The notes below the pieces were generated by a model. The model saw only the letters and a list, made by a program, of their open reading frames with translations, searched no databases and had not been told where the DNA came from. Below, one piece after another: positions 46,660-58,559 of a stretch of DNA of 64,000 nucleotides. The DNA comes from Phascolarctos cinereus (Eukaryota; Chordata; Mammalia; Diprotodontia; Phascolarctidae), in contig NW_018344165.1 of assembly GCF_002099425.1 (NCBI RefSeq), positions 1,649,501 to 1,713,500 of the forward strand, written 5' to 3'. The translations under genes were made by a program, and so were the position numbers. Numbering within the stretch: the first letter of the stretch is position 1; each line of letters begins with the position of its first letter.

Positions 46660-47040
46660 CTTGAATAATGAGTTTCCTATCACCAATTTGGTAGGCACCT
46701 TGGTAGGCCCCCGGGGATGCAAATACAAAAACCCCTTCCCTCATGGAGCTTACATTCTATCAGGAGATGCAACATATACATATATAATATACATTCATAC
46801 ATATATATACATATATATTTTGTCCAGTGCACAGAGATTCCAGGCAATGGAGTGCTGCGGTAGGAGGAACAGAGAGAAGACTAGTTTGGAGGGTAGATTA
46901 GAGTTGGGGCTAGAGACACGAGACAAACCAATTTGGTTTTTATAATACTCCAGACTAGAGGTAACGGGAGCCTGGACCAAGGTGGTTAATATAGGAGTAA
47001 AAAGAAAGGATGTAAAAGTAGAAAATGACAAGATTTGATA
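46660..47040 (-). mobile_element. L2 LINE 3' part, antisense
   Basis: GGGGATGCAAATACAAAAAC, ATGGAGCTTACATTCTATCAG, then after a TA/CA-rich patch (46775-46820) GATTCCAGGCAATGGAG and AGGTAACGGGAGCCTGG. Confidence 0.75.
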
Positions 47041-47790
47041 ACCGATTGGATATGTGAGATTCATCTGTTCAGTAAACATTTATTAAACGCCTACCGAATG
47101 TCAAGCACTGTGCTAAGTTCTGGGGATACAGAAAGGCAAAAACAGTCCACTCCTTCCAGGAGCTTACAATCTCACGGGGGAGCAAACGTGCAAAGAAATA
47201 TATACAAATCAAGCAATATTATTAAAAGAGGGAAAACATTGGAATTAAGAGGGATCAGGGAAGGCTTCCTATAAGAGGTGGGATTTTAGTTGGGACTTAA
47301 AGGAAGCCACAGAGGTCAGTCATGAGAGTGGAGGAGGGAGAGCATTCCAGGCATGGGGGGACAGCCAGAGAGAATGTTGAGAGCTCAGAGATGGAGGATC
47401 TTGTTCATGGAACAGCCAGCAGGCCAGTGCCCCTTGATCTAAGAGTTTGTATCAGGGAATAAGGTGTAGAAAGACTGGACAGATTTGGGGGAGGTGGGGC
47501 TGAGGGTTGGTTATGATTGGCTTTGAGCATTTTAGAGACAATGGGAAGCCACCCAAGTTTATTAAATAGGGTGGTAACGTGAGCCAGACCTGTGCATTGT
47601 CAGAGGAAAGAAGGAGGCATATTGGAGAGATATTGTGAAGATGAAATGGACAGGCCTTGGACACAGCTTGAATATGAGAGGTAAGGGTAGGACCCAGAGG
47701 CTAGGTGAGTCCATGGGAGAGATAGTGAGGAATTCAAGATGACTCCTAGATTGTGGGACTGACCTTGCCTAAAGTTAAACAATGAAATGG
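47041..47790 (-). mobile_element. Second L2 LINE copy, antisense
   Basis: A new 3' terminus begins here (AGTAAACATTTATTAAACG), then CACTGTGCTAAGTTCTGGGG, GGAAGGCTTCCTATAAGAGG, TTCCAGGCATGGGGGG and GGCTTTGAGCATTTTAGAG. It lies head-to-tail after the copy at 46660-47040. Confidence 0.85.
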
Positions 47791-48591
47791 GATTAAAACC
47801 AAATCTTTTGACTTCTATTTACAAGTCTTTTCACCACCCGATAATAACTACAATACTATATTTTAAGGATTCACAATTTTCGTCACTGTCGTACTCCTAA
47901 TAATAAACTGTGGCTTCTTTATGCTTTAGTAGATTGTAGTGAGTGACAGTGGCTGAAGAAAACTTCCGGGGGCCAACCGTATGATGGTGTGTAACAATAG
48001 TGGCTGATAGGCTTTGCTCACACCACTATGAGGCAAGTGGTGTGATTATTACTGTTTTACAGAGACTTAGAGAAGTGCACCGACTTCCGGGTGGATACTG
48101 GAAGCTAGGTCTCCCAGCTCCAGATCAAGGGTTCATTCTGTTATACATCACTTTGTTGTCCTGATCAAGGGCAGGCAGAAGGTAATGGGAAAGTTTGCAT
48201 TATACTCTGTCATAGCCAGCAGCAGCATATTCTCTAAGAGACAACGGGTATTTTGTTTCCAAGTGGGATTTTTCAGTATCGCAAGAGCTTTATTTAGAAT
48301 TTCAAAAGAGAAGGGGGTGTTTGTTTTTGGCACTTGCTGCCTGTTACACCTGCCACTCCTTTCTCTTCTCTCCTCAGGGTTACCTCTGGCCTTTCCTTCC
48401 CCGAAATGCCTTGTGTTTGAAAATTACCCCTCCAGTCACCCCACCTCCACTATTAGGTTAACAAGCAATCTGATAAAAGTAATTAATACTAAAATGAGTG
48501 GCACTAGATGCAGGATTTATTTGCATTTTTAAAGTTGAACTTCTTTAATGAATCTCAGTGGTGGACTATCGAGACTGTCTTTCCCATTGTG

Positions 48592-48646
48592 ATTTCCCAG
48601 CAGCCAAAAAAGTTATGATTATTTGTACTCTGAATAGAATATTTGA
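48592..48646. repeat. 54-bp segment repeated at 51415-51470
   Basis: GATTTCCCAGCAGCCAAAAAAG with TTATGATTATTTG and CTCTGAATAGAATATTTG recurs about 2.8 kb downstream with a few changes. Not assigned to any family. Confidence 0.8.
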
Positions 48647-49330
48647 ATGAAGGTCCCAAAGGACCTGATATTCACTGATATGAATGAATATATAAATGGA
48701 AAAATATTAAGAGCTTACTAGTGAGGGAACTCTGCTAAATTGGGGATACAAATACAAACAGGGAAGCGGAGCTTGCTTTGTGATTGGGGGGAAAACTACC
48801 GTCATTAGGAAAGTGGTGGCCAGAGAAAAGTGTTTTGTACAGGGAATAGTGAGGGCCAAATGATTGCTTAGTCTTTTCTAGCACTGGTAGTATTGATTTG
48901 ATTACTGTTCTAGAGCTGGAGTGGAAAGGGGAGAGAGGATGGTTACCCTACCCTAGCAGGATGACGCGGAGGTGGCAGTGCAGTGGTGCTGGGCCTAAGG
49001 CCAGTGAGATATGGTAGAACACTCAGCACTCAGAATTCTGGGGGCATACAGGTGGGAGCTCAAGTGCCTGATTCTAGGTTGAAGCAGATGGAGAGCAAGC
49101 AGTACGGCACGGAGAGAGTTTTGGAAATGATATTTTTGTTTATTGTCCTCACCCCATGCCTGAAAACAGGAGGCACTCGACAGTTTAGAGCCGTAAAATG
49201 TCATATCTTACAGGAATCTTAAGAAAAGTGTCTAGGTTAATCCCCTGATTTTACAGTGAGGCGTCTGAGACCCAGAGAGGAGTGATTTGACCACGGTGAT
49301 ACAGTGAGTTGAGATCACTCTGTGAGTTTC

Positions 49331-49874
49331 TGACCTATGATACTTCCCTTATCAACTTACTTCTAAAAGGTATTAATTAATGTTAAGTCACAAAAATAAC
49401 TAGGTTGTGTACCCATAACCTAAATAAAAACTAGGTAATAAACTGACCTTTCCCAAATAAAGTATTGTAATTTTAGATTGCTTTAGTAAAAATATTTTCA
49501 GAACAAGGAAAGTAATAATTGGATTTAGGATTGGAAAGGAATCTTAAGAGATTTTTTACATGTTTCATTTTATAAAGGAAGAAACTGAAGAGGTTAAGGT
49601 ACTGACCTATGATACTTCCCTTATCAACTTACTTCTAAAAGGTATTAATTAATGTTAAGTCACAAAAATAACTAGGTTGTGTACCCATAACCTAAATAAA
49701 AACTAGGTAATAAACTGACCTTTCCCAAATAAAGTATTGTAATTTTAGATTGCTTTAGTAAAAATATTTTCAGAACAAGGAAAGTAATAATTGGATTTAG
49801 GATTGGAAAGGAATCTTAAGAGATTTTTTACATGTTTCATTTTATAAAGGAAGAAACTGAAGAGGTTAAGGTAC
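49331..49874. repeat. Perfect 272-bp tandem duplication
   Basis: The copies 49331-49602 and 49603-49874 are identical by eye across all 272 bp. The unit starts TGACCTATGATACTTCCC and ends GAGGTTAAGGTAC. It includes the end of a MIR-like sequence (AGGAAGAAACTGAAGAGG), lies in intron 1 of ATP5MJ, and has no flanking transposon ends. Confidence 0.97.
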
Positions 49875-50417
49875 TTGACCCAGATCATACAAGGATCACC
49901 AGAGTAGAGAACCCAAGTTCCCTCATTCCAAATCCAGGGCTCTTTCCATTAGGCCTTACTGTCCTTCCTGTACTCTCCCTGGTCAGCCCATAACCCAAAG
50001 TATTTTAAGCAGGCTTCATACCTCAGTTAAGGCTTAGACTAGACCTCAGTGACCCCTCCCTTCTGATTCTGGAATGCTGTGTGTAATTCTATGAAACAAC
50101 AATGTAAGACTGCATATGATAAGTACCACTATGAATGATAGAGATATGAAGCACTATTGAAAATTCAGAGGAAGTAACAATGGCAGTGAGCAGGGAACCT
50201 TCCATGAAAAAGGGAGATCTCATGAAACCTGGAACTCATGAAAAAACAGGAAGGATTTGGAGTCCTGAAAGGGGAGAGGAGGGGGGCATGGCATTAGGGG
50301 GTGGGGACAGTGAGGAAAAATGGCCTAGAAGGCTCCATAAATATTTTTTGGACATATAATAATCTGAACTTTTAGTAGTGTGAAGTGCCTAAATTTACTG
50401 CTACTATTAATTTTCAG

Positions 50418-50541
50418 ATGTTACAGTACTTTTTGAAAAATGTTTGGACTCCACTGAAGCCCTACTATACCAAGGTTTACCAGGAGGTCTGGGTAGGAGT
50501 GGCTGTGATGGGGTACGTTGTTTACAAAATCAGAAGTGCAG
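50418..50541 (+). CDS. ATP5MJ: ATP5MJ coding exon 1 (exon 2 of gene)
   Basis: TTTTCAG|ATGTTACAG ... AGTGCAG|GTAAGT; 41 codons plus 1 nt, covering the whole membrane segment. Confidence 0.95.
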
Positions 50542-51820
50542 GTAAGTTGCATTATGTTTGGTTCTTGGGAGATGGGAAGGGAGAAAAAGGGTTGGGGAAA
50601 AAGGATTCTTGTAGGGAGTCAGGGATTGGCATAACTAATTCCCATTCAAACTTGATTTTAGTAATTTGTTTCAGGTTAAATAGGGGTATATTTAGCATAC
50701 TAGACAGCTGTATCTGTCTTAAATATTATGTTAGAAGACATTTTTGCTTTAAATTATTTGATATGCCTAATTGGGAGCAAGGAAGACATAAACCTTTTTA
50801 AAAACAAGATTTGGAAAGCATTGTTAATAGCTTTTCTGGTTTTCCTGTTTTGGAGCCCTTTTGAAAAAACCGGTAATTTTATGTATTGCATTAGGTAATG
50901 AAGAGCTCAACTAGGTATTGCTCAAAATACTTCTTGAGTGGTATGTCTTCTAAGGCATTAAAGCATGTGACAGTTTGTTACTTATTTGGAAGTAATGAAT
51001 AAAGATATTAGCTTATAACACACTAATAACATGTTGTTCTAATTTTTAGATAAAAAAAGCAAAGCTTTGAAAGGTAAGTCTTTTGGGGAAGGGTGTGAGA
51101 TAAGAATGGGTTCCTTTTCTTAAAATAACATTTTTTATGCTGTAGAAGCAAAAGTTTTCAAAAGTGTATGAAATACAAAGGGAATATTTCAGAATATCAT
51201 ATTTAAAGTATACATGTAGTTACAGTAAAGTAGAATCCTCAAAGCAATATTTGCTGTTTTATGTCCTAAATATTTTCTTTGAAATTGTCAAAGAAGGTTA
51301 TATAGTAATTTGGTATCCAAAATCTTTGATAATTTGATAGGAGTTGGACTTGGTGGTGAAATTACACTCATTTGATTAGAACCAGGTTCTGAATATTTTC
51401 TTCTTTCCCGTTTTAATTTCCCAACAGCCAAAAAAAGTTATGATTGTTTGAACTCTGAACAGAATATTTGTTTTCATAGAAAATGAGAAACTTTGCAGAG
51501 GAGCTAGATAAATTGAAGTGGTTTTACTTGGTGTCAGTTATGACTGCTTCATTACCCTATCTCACATAGATAAATAAATGTATATGGAAATAAATTTTTT
51601 TTTTAAAAAAACTTTCCATAATTTCGAAATTAATGTAAAACTTGCTTTTTCTAATAGGCAATTAACATTTATATTTCCTGTTACTTTTATCTTTACTTCC
51701 TTTACTAGCAAATTGCATTCTATTTTGTTTGTATTATTTTCTAAATTACAGTGCAATTTCTACTGTATTTTTGTTTCCAAAGGTTCAGATTCAGCTGCTT
51801 CTGCTCGTGAACATCATTAA
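50418..51820 (+). CDS. ATP5MJ: ATP5MJ (6.8-kDa mitochondrial proteolipid), three coding exons, 61 aa
   Basis: Coding exons are 50418-50541, 51050-51073 and 51783-51820. The protein starts [10 protein letters not shown], continues [14 protein letters not shown] with a hydrophobic segment ([11 protein letters not shown]), then [14 protein letters not shown] and ends REHH. This matches human ATP5MJ (C14orf2/MP68, 58 aa), a small inner-membrane subunit of ATP synthase linked to its dimerisation and stability. The single membrane segment covers about residues 27-37. All three joins keep the frame (G|AT giving D, then G|GT giving G). The start codon is fixed by homology and is the first base after the acceptor TTTTCAG. 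The product is slightly longer at its end than human. Poly(A) signals follow at 51948 and 52110. Confidence 0.95.
51050..51073 (+). CDS. ATP5MJ: ATP5MJ 24-nt microexon
   Basis: AATTTTTAG|ATAAAAAAAGCAAAGC...AAAG|GTAAGT. It encodes the basic DKKSKALK. The signals on both sides are strong. Confidence 0.93.
51783..51820 (+). CDS. ATP5MJ: ATP5MJ last coding exon
   Basis: GTTTCCAAAG|GTTCAGATTC ... CATCATTAA. It encodes [12 protein letters not shown] and the stop. Confidence 0.93.
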
Positions 51821-52130
51821 CTGTATTTACCTTAGTATTGTGCATAATGTGAAACATCAGGCTGGCTGTAAATTTGGGTGTTTGATGATAGAAGAAGGAA
51901 TGCGAGGATTGCCCATGTTAACTCTTAGGCTTTTGTTCATACAGTGAAATAAAGTCATATATATACAAGGAAGTTATTGTGTTCCAATTCAATTAAAATA
52001 TCATCCCCTTTTTCTTTATCTGGTTCTCACAACTTTGATCTATGTGTACATTGCAGATTCAGCATTTGTTTTGTAATGTATCTGGTGGATTACTTGTAAT
52101 TACCTCTAAAATAAAATGATTAAAATTTTT
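51821..52130 (+). terminator. ATP5MJ 3' UTR with two poly(A) signals
   Basis: AATAAA at 51948-51953 is the first signal, 128 bp after the stop. A second at 52110-52115 may give a longer mRNA. Confidence 0.7.
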
Positions 52131-52499
52131 GAAACTATTAAATTTTTTAAAGTTTAGAGGAGCTGAGTGATGTCAATAAATATCTCCACTTGCTTAAAAT
52201 TGTGGCAGGATTCAACCCAGGACTCAATAATTGAGTTTCTAATAAGGTTTAGTCTTAAAGATTTGAGGAAGGAGAGAAATTTCTCAGAAAATATGTTTTA
52301 ACTAGCCACACAGCAAACAAAAAACGTGAACCCCACAATCTTATTTCCCATAATGAATTCTCTCTCTCTTCCACCTTATCCCCCCATACACACATACATA
52401 TGTTTTATAATTTGTTTAATTAAGACTTTAGCTAATATGGGAGAAATTTAAATGTTGGAGTGGAAATAAGCATTCACTATGTGATCCAGGATTACAAGA

Positions 52500-53370
52500 T
52501 TATTTTATTCCTTTGTACTTGAAAGTTTCCATGTAGCTCTGGTCTTTTCATAAGGAATACTTGGAAATCCTCCTTCATTAAGGGTCCATTTTCCCCCCTG
52601 TAGCATTATACTCAGTTTTGCTGGATAAATGCTTTTTGGCTTTAAGCCCATATCCTTTAACTTCTGGAATATATATTCCAAGTTCTCTGCTGCTTTATAC
52701 AATACTTATATTGAAGAGCAAGGAAATATATGAGCTGCTTTATAGTGGTTGCTATATTGTGTGTGACTCTGCTTCAGTTCTTTCTCTCTCCTTGCAGTAT
52801 TTTATCTTTGATCTGGAAGCCCTTGATTTTGGCTATGATGTTCCTGGGAATTTTTATTTTGAGGTTTCTTTCTGGAGGTTACCATTGGATTCTTTCTCCA
52901 TCTTGACCTTTGATTCTAAGAGATCTGGGCAATTTTCTTTTGGGATTTCTGGAAATAAAATATATAGGCTCTTTTTTGGTTGTGGTGCTCAGAGAGTCCA
53001 AAGATTCTTGCCTTTCCTCCACCATCTTGGCTCTGCCTCTGAGTCCAGAGATCCTTAAATTTTTTCCTTGATCTGTTTTCCAAGTTGGTTGTTTTTGCCA
53101 TGAGGTACATTTTTTGCTATTTTTATTGTTTTTAATTCTTGTTATTTCATGGAGTCTTTGGCTTGTTCGGTCCATTCAGATTTTCAGAGAGTTGTTGTTT
53201 GGGCAAGGTTTTGTACCTCTTGTGCCAAGCTGTAATTCCCTTTCCAGTTCTTACATAACTCATTTCTTTTCCAGTTCTTTCCTCAAGCACTCTCATTTAT
53301 AAAAATGTTTTAAACTTTTCAAACTCTTGCTTCATCTCTTAAAGGAATTCTGTTGATTTTGTGCCCAAGC
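52500..53370 (-). mobile_element. L1/HAL1-type ORF1 fragment, antisense
   Basis: On the minus strand, frames read KDMGLKPKSIYPAKLSI, the C-terminal domain of L1 ORF1p (pattern QPRISYPAKLSF), with a charged, coiled-coil-like part further upstream (KELEKK, MDRTSQRLHEITRIK). Several breaks. Confidence 0.7.
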
Positions 53371-53384
53371 TGTGGTTTGGTATT

Positions 53385-54570
53385 TTTTTATTAGTTTTAT
53401 TTATTTTTAGTTTTCAACATTCACTTCCACAAGATTTTGAGTTCCAAATTTTGTCCCCACCTCGTCCCTTCCCCCACCCCAAGACGGCATGCATTCTGAA
53501 TACCCCTTCCCTTAATCTCCCCCTCCTTCTCCTATCCCTTCCCCTTCTATTTTCCTATAGAGCATGATAGATTTCTACATCTCATTGCCAGTGTATCTTA
53601 TTTCCCAGTTGCATGTGAAAACATTTTTTAACATTTGTTTTTAAAACTTTGGGTTCCAAATTTTCTCCCTCCCTCCCCACCCAACCCTCATTGAGAAGGC
53701 AAGCAACTCGATACAGGTTGTACATGTGTAGTCATGTTGTGAAAAATTGTATTTCCCATCATCATATCCTGCCCCCTGTTTATTCTGTGCTCTCTTTTAA
53801 CCCTGTCGCTCTTCAGAAGTGTTTGCTTCTGATTACTCCGTCACCCAATCTGCCCTCCTCTCTATCATTCACCCCGTCTCATCCCCTTCCCTCCTATTTT
53901 CTGGTAGGGTAAGATAGATTCCATACTCGAGTGTATGTTATTCCCTTCTTAAGCCAAATCGAATGAAAATAAGATTCACTCGTTCCTTCTCATCTTCCTC
54001 CACTTCCCCTCCATTGTAAAAGCCTTTTCTGTTTTATGTGAGATAATTTACCCCATTCTACCTCTCCCTCTCTCCTCCCAGTATAGTCCTTTCACCCCTT
54101 AATTTTATTCTCTAGATATCACTCATTCATCTTCAATTCACCCTGTGCCCTCTATTCATATAATTTTTTTCCCTCCAACTGCCGTAATGCTGACAAAGGT
54201 CTCGTGAGTTACAAATACCATCTTTCCATGCAGGAATGTAAATTAATGCTTGTAGATGTCTTAGAGTCATTTTAATTTTGTGTTTTGTGTCTTGGGCATC
54301 CCTACCACTATAATAGCTCATTATATTGGGATCTGGGGTGAATCTGAGACCTTGGGCCAAGTGTCTTCCTGAGTTCTGCCTTCTCTGCACTCTGTGCCCG
54401 ATCCATCTCTAGTGTCCAGAGACCTCCCAGTACCAAGCTGGACTTGATGAAGGATGCACTGTGACCTTTTCTGGATTTCCTCACCAGATTTTAGTCTGAT
54501 GCATATTCTAGCTGTATGAGAAGTTGCTTGAGAGGAACTCATTGCATTGCTTCCTATCATTCCACAATCT
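53385..54570 (-). mobile_element. HAL1-like element 3' region with doubled tail, antisense
   Basis: Two related tail modules lie in tandem: an outer one (about 53390-53630) and an inner one (about 53635-54280). Both match, in the same order, the tail of the sense copy at 59.5-60.8 kb, for example CATGCAGGAATGTAA, CTCATTGAGAAGGCAAGC and CAGTTGCATGTGAAAAC. The part at 54280-54570 is unlike the other copy and is not assigned. Confidence 0.75.
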
Positions 54571-54774
54571 TGGCTTCACCTCTCCCTATAGCAACTTTTA
54601 GTATCCATGACAATTGCCCGCCTCTTCTGCCAAGACAAGGAAAATGTGACTCCTTGATCCTCTGAAACCAACATGAGCCACTGCATTTAATTTGAATTTA
54701 ATTGTCTTAATTTATATTATTGTAGTCATATTTTTCCCTGGTTCTGCTTTCTTTGTTCCATGTCAGTCTCTGCA

Positions 54775-54890
54775 AATCTTCTGATCAGTCAACAAGTGTT
54801 AAGCACCTACTATGTGTCAGGGATGATGCTAGGCACAGGAGATATAAATACCACAATGAGACAGTTCTTAACAGCTTACGTTACCTTTTC
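54775..54890 (-). mobile_element. L2 3' end, antisense
   Basis: CAACAAGTGTTAAGCACCTA and CTATGTGTCAGGGATGATG. Confidence 0.65.
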
Positions 54891-54912
54891 TGATGTTTCT
54901 TTGAACACTCTT

Positions 54913-55675
54913 TTTTTAAAAAAATTTTTTAAATTTATTTTGGTTTATCAACAATCACTTCCACAAGTTTTTGAGTTTTAAATTTTTCTCCCCTTCCCTC
55001 CCCAAAACGGCACTCAATCTGATATGGGCTATACATATACATTCCTATTAAACATATTTTCACATTGGTCGTGTTGTAAGGAAGAATTAGAACCAACAGG
55101 AGGAACCAGAAGAAAGAGGAAACAAAACTCAACAGAAGAAGAAACATAGCAAATAGGATGCTTCGATCTGCATTAAAACTCCATAGTTCTTTCTTTAGAT
55201 GTGGATAGCATTTTCCGTCATGAGACTTTTGGAGATGTCTTAGATCCTTGCATTGCTGAGACGGGCCCAGTTTATCAAAGTTAGTCATTGTACTACGTGG
55301 CTGTTACTGTGTACAATGTTCTGGTTCTGCTCACTTCACTCAGCATCAGTCCATATAAGTCTTTCCAGAGTTTCTGAAGTTCACTTGCTCATCGTTTCTT
55401 ATAGCACAATAGTATTCTGTTACATTCATATACCACAACTTATTCAGCCATTCCCCAGTTAATGGGCATCCCCTCAATTTCCAATTCTTTGCCACCACAG
55501 AAAGTTGCTATAGATATTTTTGTGCTTGTGGGTCCTTTTCCCATTTTTACTATCTCTTTGGGATATAGCCCTAGAAGTGCTATTGCTGGGTCAAAGGGTA
55601 TGCACATTTTTATAGCCCTTTGGACATAGTTCCAAATTGCTTTCCAAGATGGTTGTGAACTCTTTCTTGCAGTTC
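54913..55675 (-). mobile_element. L1 LINE 3' end, antisense
   Basis: From the reversed tail (TTTATTTTGGTTTATCAACA) through ATTCTTTGCCACCACAGAAAG and CCTAGAAGTGCTATTGCTGG to CAAGATGGTTGTGAAC in ORF2. Confidence 0.92.
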
Positions 55676-55691
55676 AATACTATGTTCTTAT

Positions 55692-55850
55692 GGGGCAGCT
55701 AGGTGGCGCAGTGGATAGAGCACCAGACCTGAAGTCAGGAGGACCTGAGTTCAAATGTGGCCTCAGACCAAACACTTGACACTTACTAGCTGTGTGACCC
55801 TGGGCAAGTCATTTAACCCCAATTGCCTAAAAACCAAAAGAGAAAAAATG
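55692..55850 (+). mobile_element. tRNA-SINE, short type, nearly full length
   Basis: ATGGGGCAGCTAGGTGGCG, GATAGAGCACCAGACCTGAA, GTGACCCTGGGCAAGTCA. The flanks TATGTTCTTA (55681-55690) and ATGTTCTTAC (about 55847-55856) share ATGTTCTTA, a 9-bp duplication. Confidence 0.95.
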
Positions 55851-55856
55851 TTCTTA

Positions 55857-57290
55857 CTCACCTACCCCACAGTTTGTTCATGTATTCTCCTGTCAACAGG
55901 ACACTTACTATTTTGCCCTCTGGTGATAAGGTAGTTTTTGGACAATAGTCTGTCGAGGTCTTCTGCCCAAAGCACTTTTAGTTTGGTATAACCTGCCATA
56001 ACTTGTACTTTCAAGAACTTCTCTGCCACGGTGAGGCGTGTAAACAGAATGCTAACTAGGTATAGTTATACTTTCCACATTGAGGGGGGTGAGGGGCTCA
56101 GTGCCCTGGCAGTCTGGAAAATCTGCTTAGAATTTTTTGGCCCTCACTTCATACCAAAGAAGAAGTCTGAATTATTATGGCATTAAAAATAACATATATC
56201 GATATTATACAATGCTATAATATATTTTTTGTATTTCTGAGTTTCTAAACATTTTCTGTCATCTGCTGGCCTTTGTGTGCTGGTTGTCTGCAGCTTCTGC
56301 AAACCTCCAAAAAAACCTCTCCTTAAATTTCTTATGCTGACTGGTAATAAATCAAAACCACCATGGGGAAAGTCACAATGTAGAAGGGATAACTATGATG
56401 TTTATAACTCTTACAAAAATCTACCCTTTATTCCAACTGTGCATTTTCTATTCATTAATATTTAGTGTATTGCAGTAGTGTGCTATCTTAGACATCAAGA
56501 CTTGTATCAAAGAAAGTATGTTACGTGTTTGTTTTTCTTTGAGGAAATGACCAAAATACTTATAATTGTCTCCCTAAACTAAAAGGCGAGTTTATGGAAC
56601 AAGTCCACCTCATTTTGAGCAGGGTAGCACCTTGGTTGAAGATCAGAATTGTATCTAGTTTTGTTGGAAATAAAAATAGAGATCAGCAGTGAGAGAAGGA
56701 AGGGCAAATGGAACATGCCACTTGACCACTTGAACTGCCTTCCTCTCTTTGCCGTGGAGAAGAATCTTACAGATTTTAGAGAATCTCTAGCTTCAGGAGA
56801 GGAGGAAAAGAGACCAGGAAGAATAAGAATGACCTAGAGGCAGACTCAGCAAAGCTAGCCTCCTTATGGGAGGGCTCAGAATCAGTACATTAGGTTTTAG
56901 AAGAATCTTCAAAATCTCCCTCCAGTCCAACCCCAGCCCAAAGAATTAAAGTGACTTGTTGAAGTCAGTGGTAGAGCTGGGACCTGAATCTTTAGACTCT
57001 AGGATCAGTGATCTTATCTCATCCCCCTCACCCCTAAAAGATTCCTGCCCCACCCCACCCACCCTACACTGACTTTCAACTTCATTTATTAATAAACTTC
57101 CTGAAATTCCACCAATTAAAAGCCTAAAAGGTTGTGTCTTTTAAAATGCAAATACTTCTGGGACTGACATTAGTAAATTGGCATGAACTAATTATTTTGG
57201 CTGAACTTTGTTAAGTTTCTTTGCTCGGGGTGAAAGAATTTTGTTGAAATAAAGACTACAACCAGGTAAGTAATTTTGGCATGTGAAATA
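55857..57290. other. Non-coding DNA, one MIR scrap
   Basis: No gene is seen. A MIR-like antisense piece lies at about 56920-57010 (AAAGTGACTTGTTGAAGTC). The remainder is not assigned. Confidence 0.4.
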
Positions 57291-57298
57291 CTTGGTGG

Positions 57299-57866
57299 TG
57301 TGTGGGACAGCAACTCTAACCCAAATTAAACTCAGAGACTTCTCAAGGTGGAAAGCAAAGGTTACCTTTATTACAGTCCTGGGAGACGGCTACCTGCTAT
57401 TTTGATGCCCTAGGACAGAGAGGCCAGAATGCTACAAGAGATGCCTTATAAACCCTAAGGCAAACAAGTCCCCACCCACCATTAACTCTTATTCTCCTTA
57501 ACTGGGGGGGGTTGGCTTACATTCTAAACTCGAACTTCAAAGAGAAGCCAATCCAAGCACACATACTCCCTCCCATTCAGTAAACCTGATGCTGAAGTAT
57601 CAAGAGGGGGCAAGGGGTTTAGGGCTGAATTCCAAAGAGCTAGGCAATTCCTAGGAAACCGAAATCCTCCCCAACCCCCCTTTCTCCCCTATCCTAGAGA
57701 CAAGAAAAGAGGCGGGAAGCAAAGGGTAAACGGCTGGGGGGGCAGGGCTTATTCTTTCTGTTATGTGCTTAAAAACAGGGTCTGAGTGGGGGAGGATTTT
57801 GAAAGTAATAATCAAGAATTACTGACCTTATGAGGAGGCTTCACTTCTGAGAGTTCATCTCTCACA
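57299..57866 (-). mobile_element. Solo LTR of a class I-like endogenous retrovirus, 568 bp
   Basis: Terminal TGTG and CACA, with GTGG directly outside both ends (57295-57298 and 57867-57870), a 4-bp duplication as in class I (ERV1) elements. On the minus strand a TATAA (near 57447) precedes AATAAA (near 57369) by about 80 bp, then a U5 of about 65 bp. It looks like a complete solo LTR of moderate age. Confidence 0.78.
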
Positions 57867-58079
57867 GTGGGGTAAGATGGCATGGGGGCCCTGGGACGCC
57901 CCAGGAAAAGGGCAGTAGGAGGTGGGCAGCTACCAATTAAATCTCCCATTTCAAAATAGAGCATATGGTCTGGCCTCTATCTAGAAAAGGGAGTGGAACA
58001 TTCTTATTCCTCTCCTCATCTCTGCTCCTCAGTTATAGAAGTCAAATTAATACTACAATTTAGCTATATTGGGAATAAA

Positions 58080-58250
58080 ATGGGCTTATAAAACTCAGAA
58101 CTATTAAATCTGGAAAGTACTTGGAGGTCACCTGGTTCGTTTTCCTTTTACAGAAGGGAGGAAACTGGGGCTCAGGGGAAGAAACATTAAGTAGCTGAAC
58201 CATGATTCAAACTCGGGTCTTCTGGTTTCTTTCCTTTCTACTATGGCACT
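58080..58250 (-). mobile_element. MIR fragment, antisense
   Basis: AAGTACTTGGAGGTCACCTG, TTTTACAGAAGGGAGGAAACTG and GATTCAAACTCGGGTCTTC. Confidence 0.6.
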
Positions 58251-58559
58251 TAAGTTTTGTTCATTTGGAGAATGCATGATTTCATCAGCAACACAAAATT
58301 TCTTGATGCTTTTTCATCGATTGTCCACAGAGACTTTTCCATCATATGAAAGACTTCATCCACTTCATTAAGTATTTCACGGAAAGCAACTTGCCACTTA
58401 GGTTTTCTGTGTTTATATAAGAATGTAAATTCCAGGCTCCAGACCACCAATCTCCATTTTATGAATGTTGATCCCATTTTCATAGAGAAGGGGGGAAACC
58501 TCTCTTTTTCAGTGAGTAGTTCTGAGAGGTTGTTGCCTCATTCTGAAGAGGTCTAGGAC

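Noticed and set aside
50541-50801. Extension of the ATP5MJ frame past residue 41
   Set aside because: The frame runs into the intron. A strong donor (CAG|GTAAGT) and two downstream exons restore the known C-terminus.
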